Shown piece by piece: positions 22,874 to 35,874 of a DNA stretch of 64,000 bases. The position numbers were made by a program, and so were the translations under genes. Below the pieces are notes generated by a model that searched no databases, was not told the DNA's origin, and worked only from the letters and a program-made list of their open reading frames with translations. The stretch comes from Phallusia mammillata (taxonomy: Eukaryota; Chordata; Ascidiacea; Phlebobranchia; Ascidiidae): positions 1-64,000 of the forward strand of contig QLIY01000278.1 of assembly GCA_003260075.1 (NCBI GenBank), written 5' to 3'. Position 1 is the first letter of the stretch. Each line of letters starts with the position of its first letter.

Positions 22874-23240
22874 CAGAGTTGCAAGTCAGGCCGGGTTCGG
22901 GCTTAGGTTTTTGTGAGAAAACGGGCCTGACTTTACGTTCCGTGTCCGCCATTGTTTAAAATAAAATCACTCAGCTAAGTAACAAGTCTCTGGCTTTACC
23001 CACCCTACTCTAAAAAATATTCTTCACGCCATTTTCTACTATTGTTCGTTGTGTTTGCTGTCTTTCTCCTTTTTGTTTCACGACCTTTGTGGCAAGACTT
23101 TTGTGGATAGGCCGGTTAATCAAAATTTCGGGTCTAAACGGGCTTCTCAAAAACGTTTCGGGTTCGGGCCGGGCTTCGGGCTTATACTTTCGGGTTTGGG
23201 TCGGGTTCGGGCTCAGATTTTGGGCCCGCTTGCAACTCTG
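22874..23240. mobile_element. hAT non-autonomous element (367 bp)
   Basis: Ends CAGAGTTGCAAG and CTTGCAACTCTG are inverted copies, with a perfect 8-bp duplication AGCCTAAA at 22866-22873 and 23241-23248. The other copy of the segmental duplication has the empty site AGCTTAAA at 35533-35540. Confidence 0.88.
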
Positions 23241-23413
23241 AGCCTAAAGACCACTGATTTAAACAGTATGGCGTTGATCAAAAACAAACGAAATATTATT
23301 TTAACTGTTTGATCATTTGCGTGACTTTTTCTAAGCACGGTCATCAGCGCAAACGTATACCAACACCGAATATAAAATATTCTGAAACTGTAAGAAAAAA
23401 ATATGCTTTGAAT

Positions 23414-23826
23414 CAGGGGTATGCAACAGGGGGTCCGCGGGCCACAATCCGGCCCGTCAAGTTATTTAGAATGCAATATTTCTGATAATTCAGCAAAATT
23501 TTCCACTAGTTTTTGGTATCTCCTAAGTTGCTACACAATACGTAAAAATAAGTATCAGCTAAACCAGCGTTTTTCAACCACTGGGCCATACAACAGTTTG
23601 CAAGTACTTCACCGAAAGTGACGTAATAATTCCCTTTGTCTAGTAAACAATTATTTTGTTGTGAAAGCCAGTGTTGTGGCGAAACTCAGTATGTTTTAGA
23701 AAATAAATGTATTTGTGCTTTGGAAGAATTTCAAATTTATTGACTACATGAAAAAAATCTACGGCCTCCGGTTGATGTCCGAGATAGATTATATGGCCCA
23801 CCGACGAGAAAGGTTGCACACCCCTG
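23414..23826. mobile_element. hAT-like element (413 bp) without a clean target duplication
   Basis: Ends CAGGGGTATGCAAC and GTTGCACACCCCTG are inverted copies. The flanking octamers CTTTGAAT and ATTTAAAC match at only five positions, so the site has mutated or recombined. A further hAT-like right end (GAGAACCACTG) follows near 23952. Confidence 0.6.
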
Positions 23827-24011
23827 ATTTAAACTGATTCAGTGGCACAAACTGACGCCAAATAAGATTATAGAATTACTTCAACCTTTTCGCGGTCCCC
23901 CGAAAATTTACTCACGGACTAAAGGACCGCGGACCCCAGTTTGAGAACCACTGGCTGAGATAATATGTAAAAAAAAAACGAAATGTGCTCACCTGTTTTA
24001 ATGCTTTAGTG

Positions 24012-24490
24012 CAGTGCTCTTCAACCTTTTTGGGCTTGGTGAACCCTTCAAGTTGTGACGAACTCCTGCACCCTGTTTACTTAAAAAGGTTAACTGAGAT
24101 AAAAGCGATATGAAAAATCATTATGCATATCATCATGTCAATCAAACCGAGCGGAGCTCGCAAAAATTGCTTGAATTGCTACCAATACTCCAAGCATATG
24201 TTCGCGAATTTTCTGTAAAACACCGGAGAAAAAGCCAAAACNCAAAACTCGATGTCCTAATATAACCCGACTGTAACGCAGACACTATCAAACTTGATAC
24301 GGGGATAAAACATTAAAAAAGTTTGCCTTGGTTCACATCATTTGAAACCTACATCTTTTTTCTAATATCCTGACAGTCAAATATTATGGTTCATTAAAAG
24401 TTTGTGATGCACCCTTGTACACCCCTTCGCACTGGTGCACCCCATGCATATTTTGGAGGGTGCACCGTGCACACCGGTTGAAGAGCACTG
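24012..24490. mobile_element. hAT non-autonomous element (479 bp)
   Basis: Ends CAGTGCTCTTCAACC and GGTTGAAGAGCACTG are perfect inverted copies, with the 8-bp duplication CTTTAGTG at 24004-24011 and 24491-24498. An n at 24242 lies between two copies of CAAAAC. Confidence 0.9.
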
Positions 24491-24536
24491 CTTTAGTGGC
24501 AATTTAAAATAGTGATAAGTTTTATGGGAACTTTTA

Positions 24537-24781
24537 CTAACTGCTGCTTTCCTATACTCGAAGCATGACATCAGGAATATCTGATTGCCTTTTTGTTGGG
24601 CTTCATTTTTCATATTAAGACACAGAGCTAATTTGTAACGGATATATTTACTTGGGGGGGGGGGCTAACTGCTGCTTTCCTATACTCGAAGCATGACATC
24701 AGGAATATCGGATTGCCTTTTTTAGGGCTTCGTTTTTCATATTAAGACACAGAGCTAATTTGTAACGGATATATTTACTTG
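24537..24781 (+). repeat. Local duplication split by G11
   Basis: 24537-24653 and 24665-24781 are nearly identical (about 117 bp) and are separated only by 11 G (24654-24664). Both end in GATATATTTACTTG. Confidence 0.92.
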
Positions 24782-25318
24782 TTCTGTTGTGCTGCGTGTA
24801 ACCAGTTCAACACAGTGCTTAAGTGGTAATAAAACGTAGTTGCCATAAGAAATTTGGTAACGTTTTGCATACAGCATTTAGAGTGTTCTTCTTTTGTGTA
24901 ACTATCGCAGTTTTTATTCAGTTTTACGTCAGACACGTCGTACTTCAAAATGTCTCAATGTATGATGCCTTTATTTCTTTGCTGGGTAGGAATGCTAATC
25001 ATCCTTTATGCTGGAAGTGAAAGTAAGTGTCTTAATTTATTGATCAAACTAAAGATACTTTGTCAAACTCAAAGTATTCAACAAAGTTTGTCACATGTAT
25101 TAACCCAATTGTGCGCAATTTTTCTTCCAAGTGATATAAAAATATTAAGTTGTATAAAAATTGTATAATTTATGTTTGTGTAAACATTTTCTTTTACGGT
25201 TTCAGCTGAATCGAGTCCACTTGAAACAGGATGTCGACAAGAAACAGACTTCACAAGTTGCATAGGTCAAATATTATGTTCAATACTGTATATTTGTTGT
25301 TATCAGTACATCAATGTG

Positions 25319-27384
25319 CAGTGGCGGCTCGTGCCTACAATTTCTGGGGGTGATGCTCCAATTTTTAGCCTTTATTGGATAAATATAAGTTGGCAATATA
25401 TAGAAACGCCACATTTCTAGTTCTAGTCATTGTTTTGTGTAGAAAAACAAGTAATACAAATCTTAATTAGCAACTCCATTGTGACGTAATGGTTGTTACG
25501 CAATAATGTACACGGGTGTAAACAGCAGACGGTATCATTGGGGAATTTTGTTTACTTGCACAGCGACGGACCAAACTCAATAACATGCGGTAATAATGTG
25601 GCACAAAAACACCCGGACACAGACTCGAAACGAAGCGGTTGTAAATACGGTAAAACACAACAACAGTATAGAGAAAAAATTATTAATAAATAAGTCGAAA
25701 AAGGTCGAAGTATTTTAGTTGGACAACATTTAAGCAAAACTGGTCATAACAATGACTATTAACTAACACACTTGCTATTCAGTCATTAATATGGGCATGT
25801 ATCATTTAAGTACCTTATAGCCACAGTCAGCATTTTCAACATATTCTATTACACGTCACAGATTATAATTGCCACACAAAAAATAGCCATAAAGCTTTTT
25901 ATTTGTATCATAACTGACAAATTCAACAACCACATTACATTTGTGTCAGAACTTGTTTATTCAACATCTTTTCTTAATTTTTGTGTACAACTATTAATTG
26001 TTTGTAAGTTTCTTAACTGCTAAACTTGCTGCTTTATTTGGTGGCAAATAGCTTATAATTCCTTTTTTGAAGTACAAAACTCTGCAAGCTTTGAAAATTA
26101 CAACACTCTCACTTAAATTTAAAACATATTATTAAACCTTGTGCTTCTATTTTACAACCAAAATGAATCATAAAGCTATAGTTTAAGCAAAATAATTGAT
26201 AGCTTCTTCCTTGATTTCCAAATGACAACCAAGAAACTGTTTTTTTTTCTATTTAGTGCTATCACTGCAAGTGCAAGTCTTTTTGGAAATAATGGTGTTC
26301 CTTAGAAAAGTTTGCATCCTTTTCAGTGTTGACATCCTTTTCAAGAACCGTTTTGCCTTTGAGAGACTCATGGAAATTGCTGGCTAACTGGCTTTTCCTT
26401 TAAAAGTTTCAGTAACTTTTCTAACAACAGGATATGTTTGGTGGTCACTACTATCTCCCCTGTAGAATGTTCATTCTTAAGAAACATTTCCTGTGAAGCA
26501 ATTTAGCAGCTACTGTTTAAAGAAACATAACATGTCCATTATATCAATACACAAGATTGCACTTGGTTGCAAATACTGTCCACATGGTGTGTTAAGAAAC
26601 CAAAACTTGAAATTGTCATCACTAAGGTATTTCAAAATTCCTGTTGCTTGTGCAATTGTTTGTTCTGCATTTAATATTGCCTGAATTTCAGTGAGGCATT
26701 TAACTTCACAGTGTGAGTAGTTCTTGTGGTTGCTTATTCCTGCATGACATATTTGGAATAGAAGATGTTTTATCCCAGTTTTCTTAACTTTTTATTCAGG
26801 TTTTTATTATAAAGGTTAATCGTGACTTTTCAAAGTATTAGATGACCTTTTTCTTTTTCAAGGTGGTAGATACACTTTCTAATTCAATGATAACTGCAAA
26901 AACTGAAGCCCACTTACAGTCATCTGAAAAAGTCACGACTAACCGTCAAAAATAATCATGTAACTATACTCACTGTCGTACTTAAAAATACAGTACACGG
27001 GTTTGGTTTTGTAGCACAGTAAACCCGGAAGAGACTACACAACTACAGGCCGGTTCACACGCTGCGTGATTGGTGGAGCTGCGCGAGCCGCAGCACCCTG
27101 TCGCCTATTTCGCCCAGCATGTAGCTTTTCCAACTGCGCATGCGCACAAGTGCAAAACGTCACGATTCGTCATGAAACTGGAGCTGCAGTTCCACCATAG
27201 ATAACATATTAATGGCATTAAAAAAAAATGCCGATCAAGGCGGAAATTTTACTTATAAAAATTATACTTAGGAATAAAAAAATAAGCATCATGAAAATTA
27301 TCTGTATTGTTGTGGTAGGAATATTAGGTGAAAATATCTAGGGGGTGCTGCAGCTCCGCAGCACCCTAGCACGAGCCGCCCCTG
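25319..27384 (-). mobile_element. 2.07-kb hAT element in intron 2 of GPCR gene A, degraded transposase
   Basis: Ends CAGTGGCGGCTCGTGC and GCACGAGCCGCCCCTG are inverted copies, flanked by the perfect 8-bp duplication TCAATGTG at 25311-25318 and 27385-27392. On the minus strand, about 26716-26516 encodes EIQAILNAEQTIAQATGIL and DDNFKFWFL, resembling the C-terminal region of hAT transposases, ending in a stop. GPCR gene B has no insertion at the matching intron position. Near its 27-kb end lie an inverted CCAAT box (GATTGG, near 27069), the NRF1-like palindrome TGCGCATGCGCA (27135-27146) and a CRE-like ACGTCACGA. These could be its promoter, oriented inward. Confidence 0.85.
27135..27146. promoter_or_regulatory. 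NRF1-type palindrome in the hAT element promoter region
   Basis: TGCGCATGCGCA matches the NRF1 consensus. It lies within 90 bp of CCAAT and CRE-like motifs, at the end of the hAT element from which the minus-strand transposase would be transcribed. Confidence 0.45.
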
Positions 27385-28175
27385 TCAATGTGTCTAATTC
27401 ATGTTTTATATGAACGCTTTTGCTTGTCTGTTAAAATTAAACTTCGGGCATTGGTTTGTTTAGTTTGTCAGGGTTATACGTTGAATGCAACTTGCACTGG
27501 TGGGAGAATGATTCAAATATTTTCAGCACTTTTTGGACGACTTCAGCCATACTCAGAGTAAGTGTAAACGTGGTGTCGGATTATAATTTTTTGTTAATGG
27601 TAATGAATTAACACACCTTGGATAGTTAAACCAAAAATTCTTGTCTTCTAAAAAGTGCAGTGATTCTTAAACGAAAGGAGTATTGATGGTGAAACGAAAC
27701 TAAAACATTTTGAATAAAAATCAACTAAATGCATTAGGGTTTGTTACCACAACTTCGCAACAGAACCTTTAAACTGCAATGGATCCGAAGAAGTGGACAA
27801 GATCATAAATTTGTGTCAAGGCAAACCTCACTGCTTACTTTCAACATCTGGTTTCAGTGATCCGTGTCTCAACACTTTCAAATACATCGACATTAATTTT
27901 AAATGCCCAATACCAAAAAGTAAGTTACCAGCCATAAGAAAACTATCAAAGACCAAATGTAAGGTACTTGCAGGTAACAAGGCCCATAAAAAAGTATTGC
28001 GTATAACTGAAAAAACATTTACGAGTTTCAAGTCAAATTTGGCATAAAGGTTGTAGAGATTGATAATACCTATATTTTTCAAAACGGCATTTTTTCATGT
28101 ATATCAAAAAATATGAGCAGTGGCCCTTATTACCTTCCGGACCAATATACCTTCAGGTACCTTATATAGCTTCAG

Positions 28176-28762
28176 TTATAATTAGGGCAAATATTTTTAG
28201 AATAGGTCAAAAATTGTCAAAATTGTTTACAAAGTCAAAATTTTTTACAAAGTTAAAATTGTTTACAAACTGCATTGTCGTGGTGTTGTAGAGGTTGCAC
28301 TGCCAGCAAACTATTCGTTTTACACCTTGTAGCCTACTTTATACTGTTGTAATTGGCCCATTGCCCCAATTATTGCGAATCATAAACCATCAAGTGAGTG
28401 AAACAATTAGGTTGATATGGCGTGATGCTCAACACACCTCAAAACGTGCAAAATTTTGGTAGGTCCCAAGTCATTTTACGGCAGCTGCAGGTTAGGTGCA
28501 GCTCTTGCTTCGGTTTTGCTTTAGATACTTCATGTATCTTTCGTTTATACAAATGTATTGAATAATTTTCGTTGTGTCTTAGCTGCAGTTTTTTGGCAGT
28601 GATTTTATTAGGTCATTCCATTAGGTTAATTTAACTACTTGAATTCTTCATAGGTCAAAATTTTCAAAAAAAAGTTGTTTAAGGTCAAAATTTGTCAAAA
28701 TTTTCAATTTGTAGGTCAAAATTTTTCGTTCATAGGTCAAAAAATAACTGCCCTAGTTATAA
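28176..28762. mobile_element. MITE in intron 4 of GPCR gene A (587 bp)
   Basis: TTATAATTAGGGCA (28176-28189) and TGCCCTAGTTATAA (28749-28762) are inverted copies. Inside, AGGTCAAAA recurs near both ends. The target duplication is probably TA or TTATAA, which cannot be separated from the inverted repeat. No coding capacity. Confidence 0.6.
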
Positions 28763-31046
28763 TGAAATATAATTACATAAAAATACATCACACCTATGCA
28801 CTGTCATATTTTAGGGTGCAATAAATATTGGTTTAAATTGTTTCTTATCTGCAAACTTTCATCGTAGATGTTGAGAATTAATGACCATAAAATGTTGATT
28901 TTGCCATTTTCCCTCTGCTTAGGCCAGTGGATAATTGATCAGTTTTCAAATTGACCACGACGATGACAAAAAAAATAAGGTTTGATTCTCTTTTGAAAAC
29001 CATTGCATTACCATGTTATAACAACCTTTAAAAAGGCAACAATTACCACCCGTTGATATAGTTGAAACATTTTAGTACGAAACTTTATCAAAGGTTAAGT
29101 AACATTGTACTCAGCTATAATTACTTATTTTAACAGGTGAATTGTCTGTGGAAGTGTTAAGTCATCTTAATCCTGTTGAAGAGAATAGCTTCAAAAATCT
29201 CGAAAATATCATCCAAAATATTTCACTAAATCATCCCGAAACTAACGGAACAACCTACAATTTTGAAGATGCTCAGTTTCACATTGCAGTTACAAGAACT
29301 GATCAAAAGACATACATCTCATTCCTTCAGCTAGGATCTTCTCACATCAACTTCACATTACAAACAAATAACGTTAGTCGAATCGTTGCTACTGTGTTTG
29401 TCTATCAGATAAACGAAACAAAAACCACAGAAATTCATTTGGCTATACCCAGATCTCTTACGGTAACTCGGTACATAGCTGCTGAAAACACAACCTTTAT
29501 TGTCATAAATGGCTGGGACGATGATAGCTTCATGCGTTCATCCAATGACACAGCAGATAACGATCAACTGCCAGGAAACGCAAGCTTTGACGTAACACCA
29601 ACGTCATCAGAACCAGTCTGGAAGAAAATGAAAGAGGAAAAGAAAAACAATAGCAACCTGAAGATTCGAAAGTTACAACCAATCTGTCTCTTTTTCGACA
29701 GAGTTTTGAAGAAGTACTCCGACTTCGGTTGCGTCACCAATCGTAATGACGTAACTGGAGTCGTCACTTGCAAATGCAATCACCTCACTGTCTTCACTGT
29801 TCTGCTGGCTGTGGAAACCATCATCATACCAAATGGTGTAAAGGTAAGGAATAAATGATAATTACCAAAAAACACTTTCAAAATGATTGTTTTTTTCGTT
29901 TAGATCACATCTTACACTGCAGAATTGGCATCAATTGTCGCATTGATACCTACAATAGTAGTTCTTCATCATTTTAAAGGCACGGGTGATCGGATTCCGG
30001 TCCAAATCAACTTGTCAGTGGCTCTTCTCCTTCTTCACGCAGTCAACATATTACATGACCTTGTTGTCATGCATTAAACTTCGTGCATGGTGTTTACTGT
30101 GGCAAACCATTATTGCCTTTTTTCATTGGGTATGATTTCAGTAGCATACAACCTATTAGATATACAACTAAATTTATTTCTGTTTAGGCATGTGGTTTCT
30201 TGTAGAAGGCATCCGTCTTCTGATGGCCACCTCTTTTCCATACGCATTCCGTAGTCAGGAACCAGATGAACGCCTCAATTTACATGAAGCCCCAACCCTT
30301 ATACAGAGAACGTCATAAGTATGCAATCCAGTCTTTACCTATTCCCAAGTATGACAGATGCTGGTTGGCACCGGGTACTTCCATCTTCTACTCAACGGTC
30401 GTCGCTCCTCTTGCTTTCGTGCTCTTCGCCAACTTGATGATCATCGTGAAAACGACTCATGTCATTTTCAACTCACGAAGGACGCGAAACAGAGGTGAGG
30501 ATCCTGGAACTGAAGACGCAATGCGAGCAGCAAAATCTTTAGTTTTGTTTTACTTCATGCTGGGCGGAACATGGATATTGGCATTTTTCACAGGTGCGCA
30601 AATTCTTTATTTCAGAGTTTATAAACTTAATGCAATGGAACAATTTTCGTCGACATAATGAAACACATTTCTTTGAAATACTTCGTGTGTCGTGAGGTGG
30701 TCACATACTCACGAAAATCTTTTCATGGAGTGTTTCAGATAAAGCATTTGTCTAAATTCTTTTGTTTTTTGCAGGAACTGGGAACGACATTTCAAACACG
30801 GTGTTGATGTACTTTCACAGCCTGGTAAACGGATCGCAGGGAATTGTTGTCTTCCTGCTGTACTGCGTCATGGATGACGTCATCAGGCAGAAGCTGATTC
30901 CGTGTACGAGTGAAACTAAAGATAGATCCGAGCAGCAACGTAACCCCACCAATCCTGAAGCAAATTTACGTGCAGAAGCTGTTATTCCAGAACAAAACGA
31001 ATCGTCCCAATTCGAATATATTTATATTAATGACTCGAACGTATAA

Positions 31047-33799
31047 GTTGTGTTGTTTGTTTGTCATTTTTGTTACGAAGTAAGAATGATTTTCAATTTT
31101 TTCGAAAACCTTTGTCGACATGCATGCTAAAATCATAGGATTAAATTTTCTACCTTTTTTTTCTGTTTGTTTGCTTCATGTCTTTTATGTCTGGCACGAA
31201 ACCGCTATACATTTAGGTGCGTCGTTTTCGCAAATTTTCGTCTGACTGTCACATTAAGTAACCGTCACCTGTTATTCACGAAGCGCATTGGTTGCATCAA
31301 TGCGTGTGATTTTTACGCTATATCAGCATTAAGGATCTGCTGACTTTATGTACATTAGCTTAAAACTATTACTGAAAAAAAAAAATCAGATGTCCGGTGA
31401 AATTTAGATTAGAAAATGGTCGCCCTATGCGTAGAATATTTGTAATTATTTTTCATGAGTTTCACAACCATAATGTTATTCTGCGTCTTTCTTATCAATG
31501 ACAAAGCACAATGGATTTACAATATTACTTGCCCTCTTTGTACACTTTTGCAAGTCATTCTATAGGCGCCGTTAGTACGTCTGCAAGCACTGTTGTTGTT
31601 TGCACAGCACTTGCATGATTGATTCAAAATTTTTTTTTAAATCAGTGTTAAACTTTTATGGTTGTGTTAGATCTTTGCATGCACATAGTCAATGCAAATC
31701 ATTACGATTTTCAATGGTTGCTGTGTATTAAACTTCACACTTTCACATGCACAGCATCTGTCTCGTCGCGTTTCTACGTACATGTTTTTTGCGCCTCTGT
31801 CTCTATTTAACCTTTTCCTTTACCAAGCCCGTGTATTTTCCCGCTATGATACAATCGCTTTAAAACATTGTTTTTATTCACTGTGCTCTACTGCGTTGCA
31901 AATTGTTTTTCCAGAGTTTACCATGGCTCAGTTTAACGAGGTTTCGTGTTTCTTAACATCGACATGCGTAAAATGTAAATGCGTAAAATGCCGTTTTAGT
32001 GCGATTTCTCAAATTATCTCACAGGGTTTTGGTACAGCTACATAAAATTTATTGTTACCCAAAAAAATTGTAACACGTACGGATCCACATACTTGTTAGG
32101 CAAATGCAAGTTTCATACTTTTGTTTGCGGCATTTTACCAAAGTTACCAACAAAGCAATTGTTTAAGTGTTGTGCACCTGTTTCTGCTTTTCTTTGAAGC
32201 TGTTGTATGAAATTTCATGTTTCTGGTTCGATTATGCTTTGTATATAGTGTGTTATTTTGCACATTACGCTAATATGAGAAATCTAGTGATAAACTCATG
32301 TGCTTACTCTCTCGGAATGTATTTTTAGCAACGGAAAATCAGAATCGTTTAGGGAGCAAATAGAGGAACAAGCATAAAGTTAACAGTAATCGGTAAAACT
32401 AAGGAACTGTATCGGTTGGAAATTATCGTATCCAGACTGTCTTAATCAGTAGTTCACAGTGCCTAAGGAGGGGAACTGGATAAGGTGTCAAGGTAAATCT
32501 TGTTTAGGTGAATGTGCATCGTCTGCAGCTAATCTAATTACTATTTTAATAAATCCATGCTTGCTTAAGTCAGACAAGTTATAAGCTTTAAGTTCCCTTT
32601 TTAAATTGTGAACCCAGAAAGAACTCATAGTATCTTGTTATGGTCAAGTCGACAAGCAAAGTCATGCCCATTTTGGCTTTGTGAAGCTCGATCTTCAAAA
32701 ACACTACTTATGGTACTGTATTCCGATGAGTATTTAACAAATAGCGTAAACTGAATGATCAAACGTACTTGCTCTGAATAAAATAGCCTTGAGGTTATTG
32801 CCAGGCATTAAAACCTTCCGCAAAGAAATATCGTTTGAATCTCTAGCTCCCACTTCTGGCATCATCAAATCACTGCTAAACACGAAAAAATGTGGTTGGA
32901 CGCGAAACACGACAGTTGTGAAAAAGCCAGCAATTTCAAAATTGCTGACTTTACCTGCACGATTGCAATAACACACAACCATCGTAACATAACAACTCCC
33001 AGTTGCTTGAGTATGCCAGAAACGTCAAACGAATATGCAATGGAATACGGTAGCTAGTTTTTCAAAGATGAACTACAGAAATATTGTAAGCTCATTGCAT
33101 GTAACGCTCTTTAATGTAGTGTAGCTGTAGCGCATTTAGTCATGACCCACCAATTGTGCCATTCTTTCATTCTTTGCTCTCCATAACATTTCAATGTTTT
33201 GCACCTATTTCCGGCTTGGTGATTGTACAGGGCAATTGTGGCATTATGTGTTCTTCAAAATCAAATGGCTCGTTTTTAGGTCTTGTCTCGAAATGCACTG
33301 TGCTAAAGAGGCGAATTCTCTTTGGCCCGGTTACACGGTATCAAAATTAGAAAGTAAAGGATGGCTTTTCATGTGTGGACAAAATTCAGACTTGCTTCGG
33401 GCTTTGAAATGAAACGTGCTTGATACTTGCCTGACTTTACACTCGGCCACAATTGTGCCGTAACTTCATCCTTGGGTTTAAACCACAGTGTTTGGCCACC
33501 GTACATCTCTGGCACATATACTTAAACCACACTGCGTACACCTGCAATGATCCATTAACCATTCCGTTAGCTAAAAATTATATCCCCGGGGAAATTCGAA
33601 GCCATAACAAGATTCTTTTCGGGACTAACTATCACGTGGACGTGCTGAAAGCCCAATTGCTGGTGCAATGAAACGTATGAAGATAAAACAGGTTTATAAG
33701 CAAATGTACAATTTAATTTCCTACCGAAAAATACATAATAACTTCACGAATGTTGGAAAGGCATAAGGAAGGAAAATACACCAGGCCAGGTGCTAACCC
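31047..33799. other. No gene recognised; downstream flank of the segmental duplication
   Basis: 31690-31950 resembles 40565-40795 (CAACGTACATGTT and CCATGGCT landmarks), so the duplication extends past both GPCR genes. The rest is AT-rich with short unrecognised frames. Confidence 0.5.
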
Positions 33800-34989
33800 A
33801 AAGTTTTTTTCTTCTCAGGAACCCGCCCATACATACCCGCTTTAAAGACACATAAGCTAAAAGTGACGCAACTTGGTAACATATCGATCGAAGACATACC
33901 TGTAAGACTGGTGCAGACTTAAGGCAACATTACAACCACACGTGCAACCGCGTTTCTTCAACTCATTCTTCAACCGATCAGTGAGGAATTTTGCCATACT
34001 TCGGTAGATGAGTTTTGCAAAAACAGCAGACAGTATATCAACAGTTTATTTGACTGGGAGGAGGATAACATTGACAGCATACCAGAACAGCTAGATACAA
34101 ACCCTCTGCATATTGTTGCAGCTGATGTTGTATCGCTATATCCCAACATCAAACATTCCCTCATAAAGTCTTCGCAGGAAAATGCACTAAATAACCACTC
34201 CACGTACTCCGACAAGGTCAAACAGATTATCATCCAACTTACAATCTTTACTGTTGCAAACGTGTTCACGCAGTTCCAGGAACACTTTTATGCAATAAAA
34301 AATGGCATAGCAACCGGCGACAACCACTCAGTTGCTATAGCAAACGATGCTTCACATCATTGCTGGAATCGCCCCAGTGTTGTCACAAGCGCAAATCTTC
34401 AAGAGATTTATTGATGGCATTGTTTTTATTTGCGTTGGTAAGATTTCTGCCAAGTGAGTCATTCATGCCCTCAAACATCAATTTGCGCGATTTGGGTTAA
34501 AACTAACCCTGCGTATTTTACACACAAATGAAGATAACAAGAGACTAGAATTTTTAGATGTGCTTCACAGAACAACGCTAGCACATCCCTATCGGTTTGT
34601 AACGTGCAGCTACGCAAAGCCAACCAGCAACAATCGTCTGTTTTTACATGGGTCATCGCACCATCCGCCTGCCACTTTTCGTTCCATTGTACGGGCTGAA
34701 GCGATTTGGTTAAGATATCTTGACCAGTTGTATGTAGATTACAAAAACGGTCTGAAAAGGTTGCAGTTTAAGGCGAACTGCTCTGTTTTTTTTAAAAAAA
34801 AGAATAACTGCTGCTGTAGTTGAAGAGGCAAATACTTGGAAAAATCAGCGTTATCAATACAAAAGGCATTCCAAGGACAGTACGTGTGCAAAGGAAAGAA
34901 CAAAGAAACTCGTTGGGGCCACGGAATTTCCAGCGCTACTGCACCTCACAGATAAAGAAAAGTTACTTAAACCCAACTGTTTGGTGACT

Positions 34990-35045
<56 letters not shown>

Positions 35046-35400
35046 TTCGTTTCAAATGCAAAAATGTATGTAATGGTCAACCTGACCATACCCGACCACC
35101 CTCCCTACAACAACTGTTTTACGCCCTAGGAAATTGGCTATGGGGCGACTGAATTATTGCCCTCCATCAGGATGTTATCCCTGCGGGCACAAAACTGGCA
35201 TGGTTAAAAACACCGCATTTCTACAAACCTCGATGCGCAGATTTACGATCTTACCACATCTCACATGTAGGATTTATGGCATTGAAATTGCCACTTGCCA
35301 CTTTTGCCAAGAACAATATGTAGGCCAGACAAAAAATCCGTTTTGCAACTCGGTGGAGGGGGCACAAATGTTGACTTACACTAACGACATTTAAAAAAAG
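33800..35400 (+). mobile_element. Degraded Penelope-like element: RT and GIY-YIG
   Basis: Plus-strand frames give RPYIPALKTHK, then ADVVSLYPNIKHSL (RT motif with catalytic Asp), AIKNGIATGDNHSVAIAN, IFKRFIDGIVFICVG (where the usual YVDD-type box has lost an Asp), RLEFLDVLHRT with YAKPTSNNRLFLHGSSHHPP, and finally CHFCQEQYVGQTKNPFCNSV, the GIY-YIG nuclease motif. The order RT then GIY-YIG is that of PLEs. Stops and frameshifts show it is inactive. A C55 run (34991-35045) separates the RT from the nuclease part. Confidence 0.8.
34991..35045. repeat. Poly-C run, 55 nt
   Basis: Uninterrupted C inside the degraded PLE. Coding similarity to PLEs resumes on the far side in the expected order, so the flanks are probably collinear. 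Confidence 0.95.
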
Positions 35401-35874
35401 TAAAAAATAGCTGCAATCTTTACCAACTACACGCGCACAAAAGTGACTAACTTAGGCATCTTGGCTTTGTAGGCAATTTTGCTCCCTTAAAATGCCCAGA
35501 TTTTTACATTTTTCGGGGTAATGAAATATGATAGCTTAAAAAACCACTGATTTAAATAGTATGGGTAAGAACAAAAACAAGCGAAACATTGTATTAACTG
35601 CTTGATCATTTGCGCGACGTTTTCAAAGCACAGTCATCAGCACAAACCTATACCAACACCGAATCCAAGATATTCCAAAACTGTTAGAAAAAAATATGCT
35701 TTAAAAGATACCGCCTACATGATATGCAAAGGACAAGGCGATCATGAGTTTCTTTGCTATACTCGATGCATGACTACAGTAATATCTGATTGCCTTTTTC
35801 AGCGTTTCATTTTTTCAATTAAGACACAGAGCTGATATATAACGGAGGCAATTGCTTGTTCTATTGCAGTAGAA

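Larger units (their letters stand above)
24950..31046 (+). pseudogene. Adhesion-type GPCR gene A: SUEL lectin, GAIN/GPS, 7TM (broken)
   Basis: Eight exons with GT-AG junctions: 24950-25022 (signal peptide), 25206-25265, 27464-27557, 27738-27919, 29137-29843, 29904-30129, 30188-30593 and 30775-31046. Exons 3-4 encode a galactose-binding SUEL domain (ATCTGGRMIQIFSALFGRLQ and LCQGKPHCLLSTSGFSDPC). Exon 5 is a GAIN domain ending in a GPS with VTCKCNHLTVFTVLL, where self-cleavage is expected between L and T. Exons 6-8 encode the seven-helix part. Exon 6 has an in-frame TAA at 30075-30077, aligned to a GAA in gene B. Exon 7 lacks about 83 nt covering TM4, which also shifts the frame. The remaining exons, the longer C-tail and the splice sites are well kept, so inactivation looks recent. 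A secreted or membrane-anchored lectin-GAIN product is still possible. Confidence 0.85.

Noticed and set aside
27793-28047. 84-residue gene
   Set aside because: It is exon 4 of GPCR gene A read through its donor into intron 4.
30266-30658. Independent 130-residue gene
   Set aside because: It is exon 7 of GPCR gene A in the frame created by the TM4 deletion, running into intron 7.
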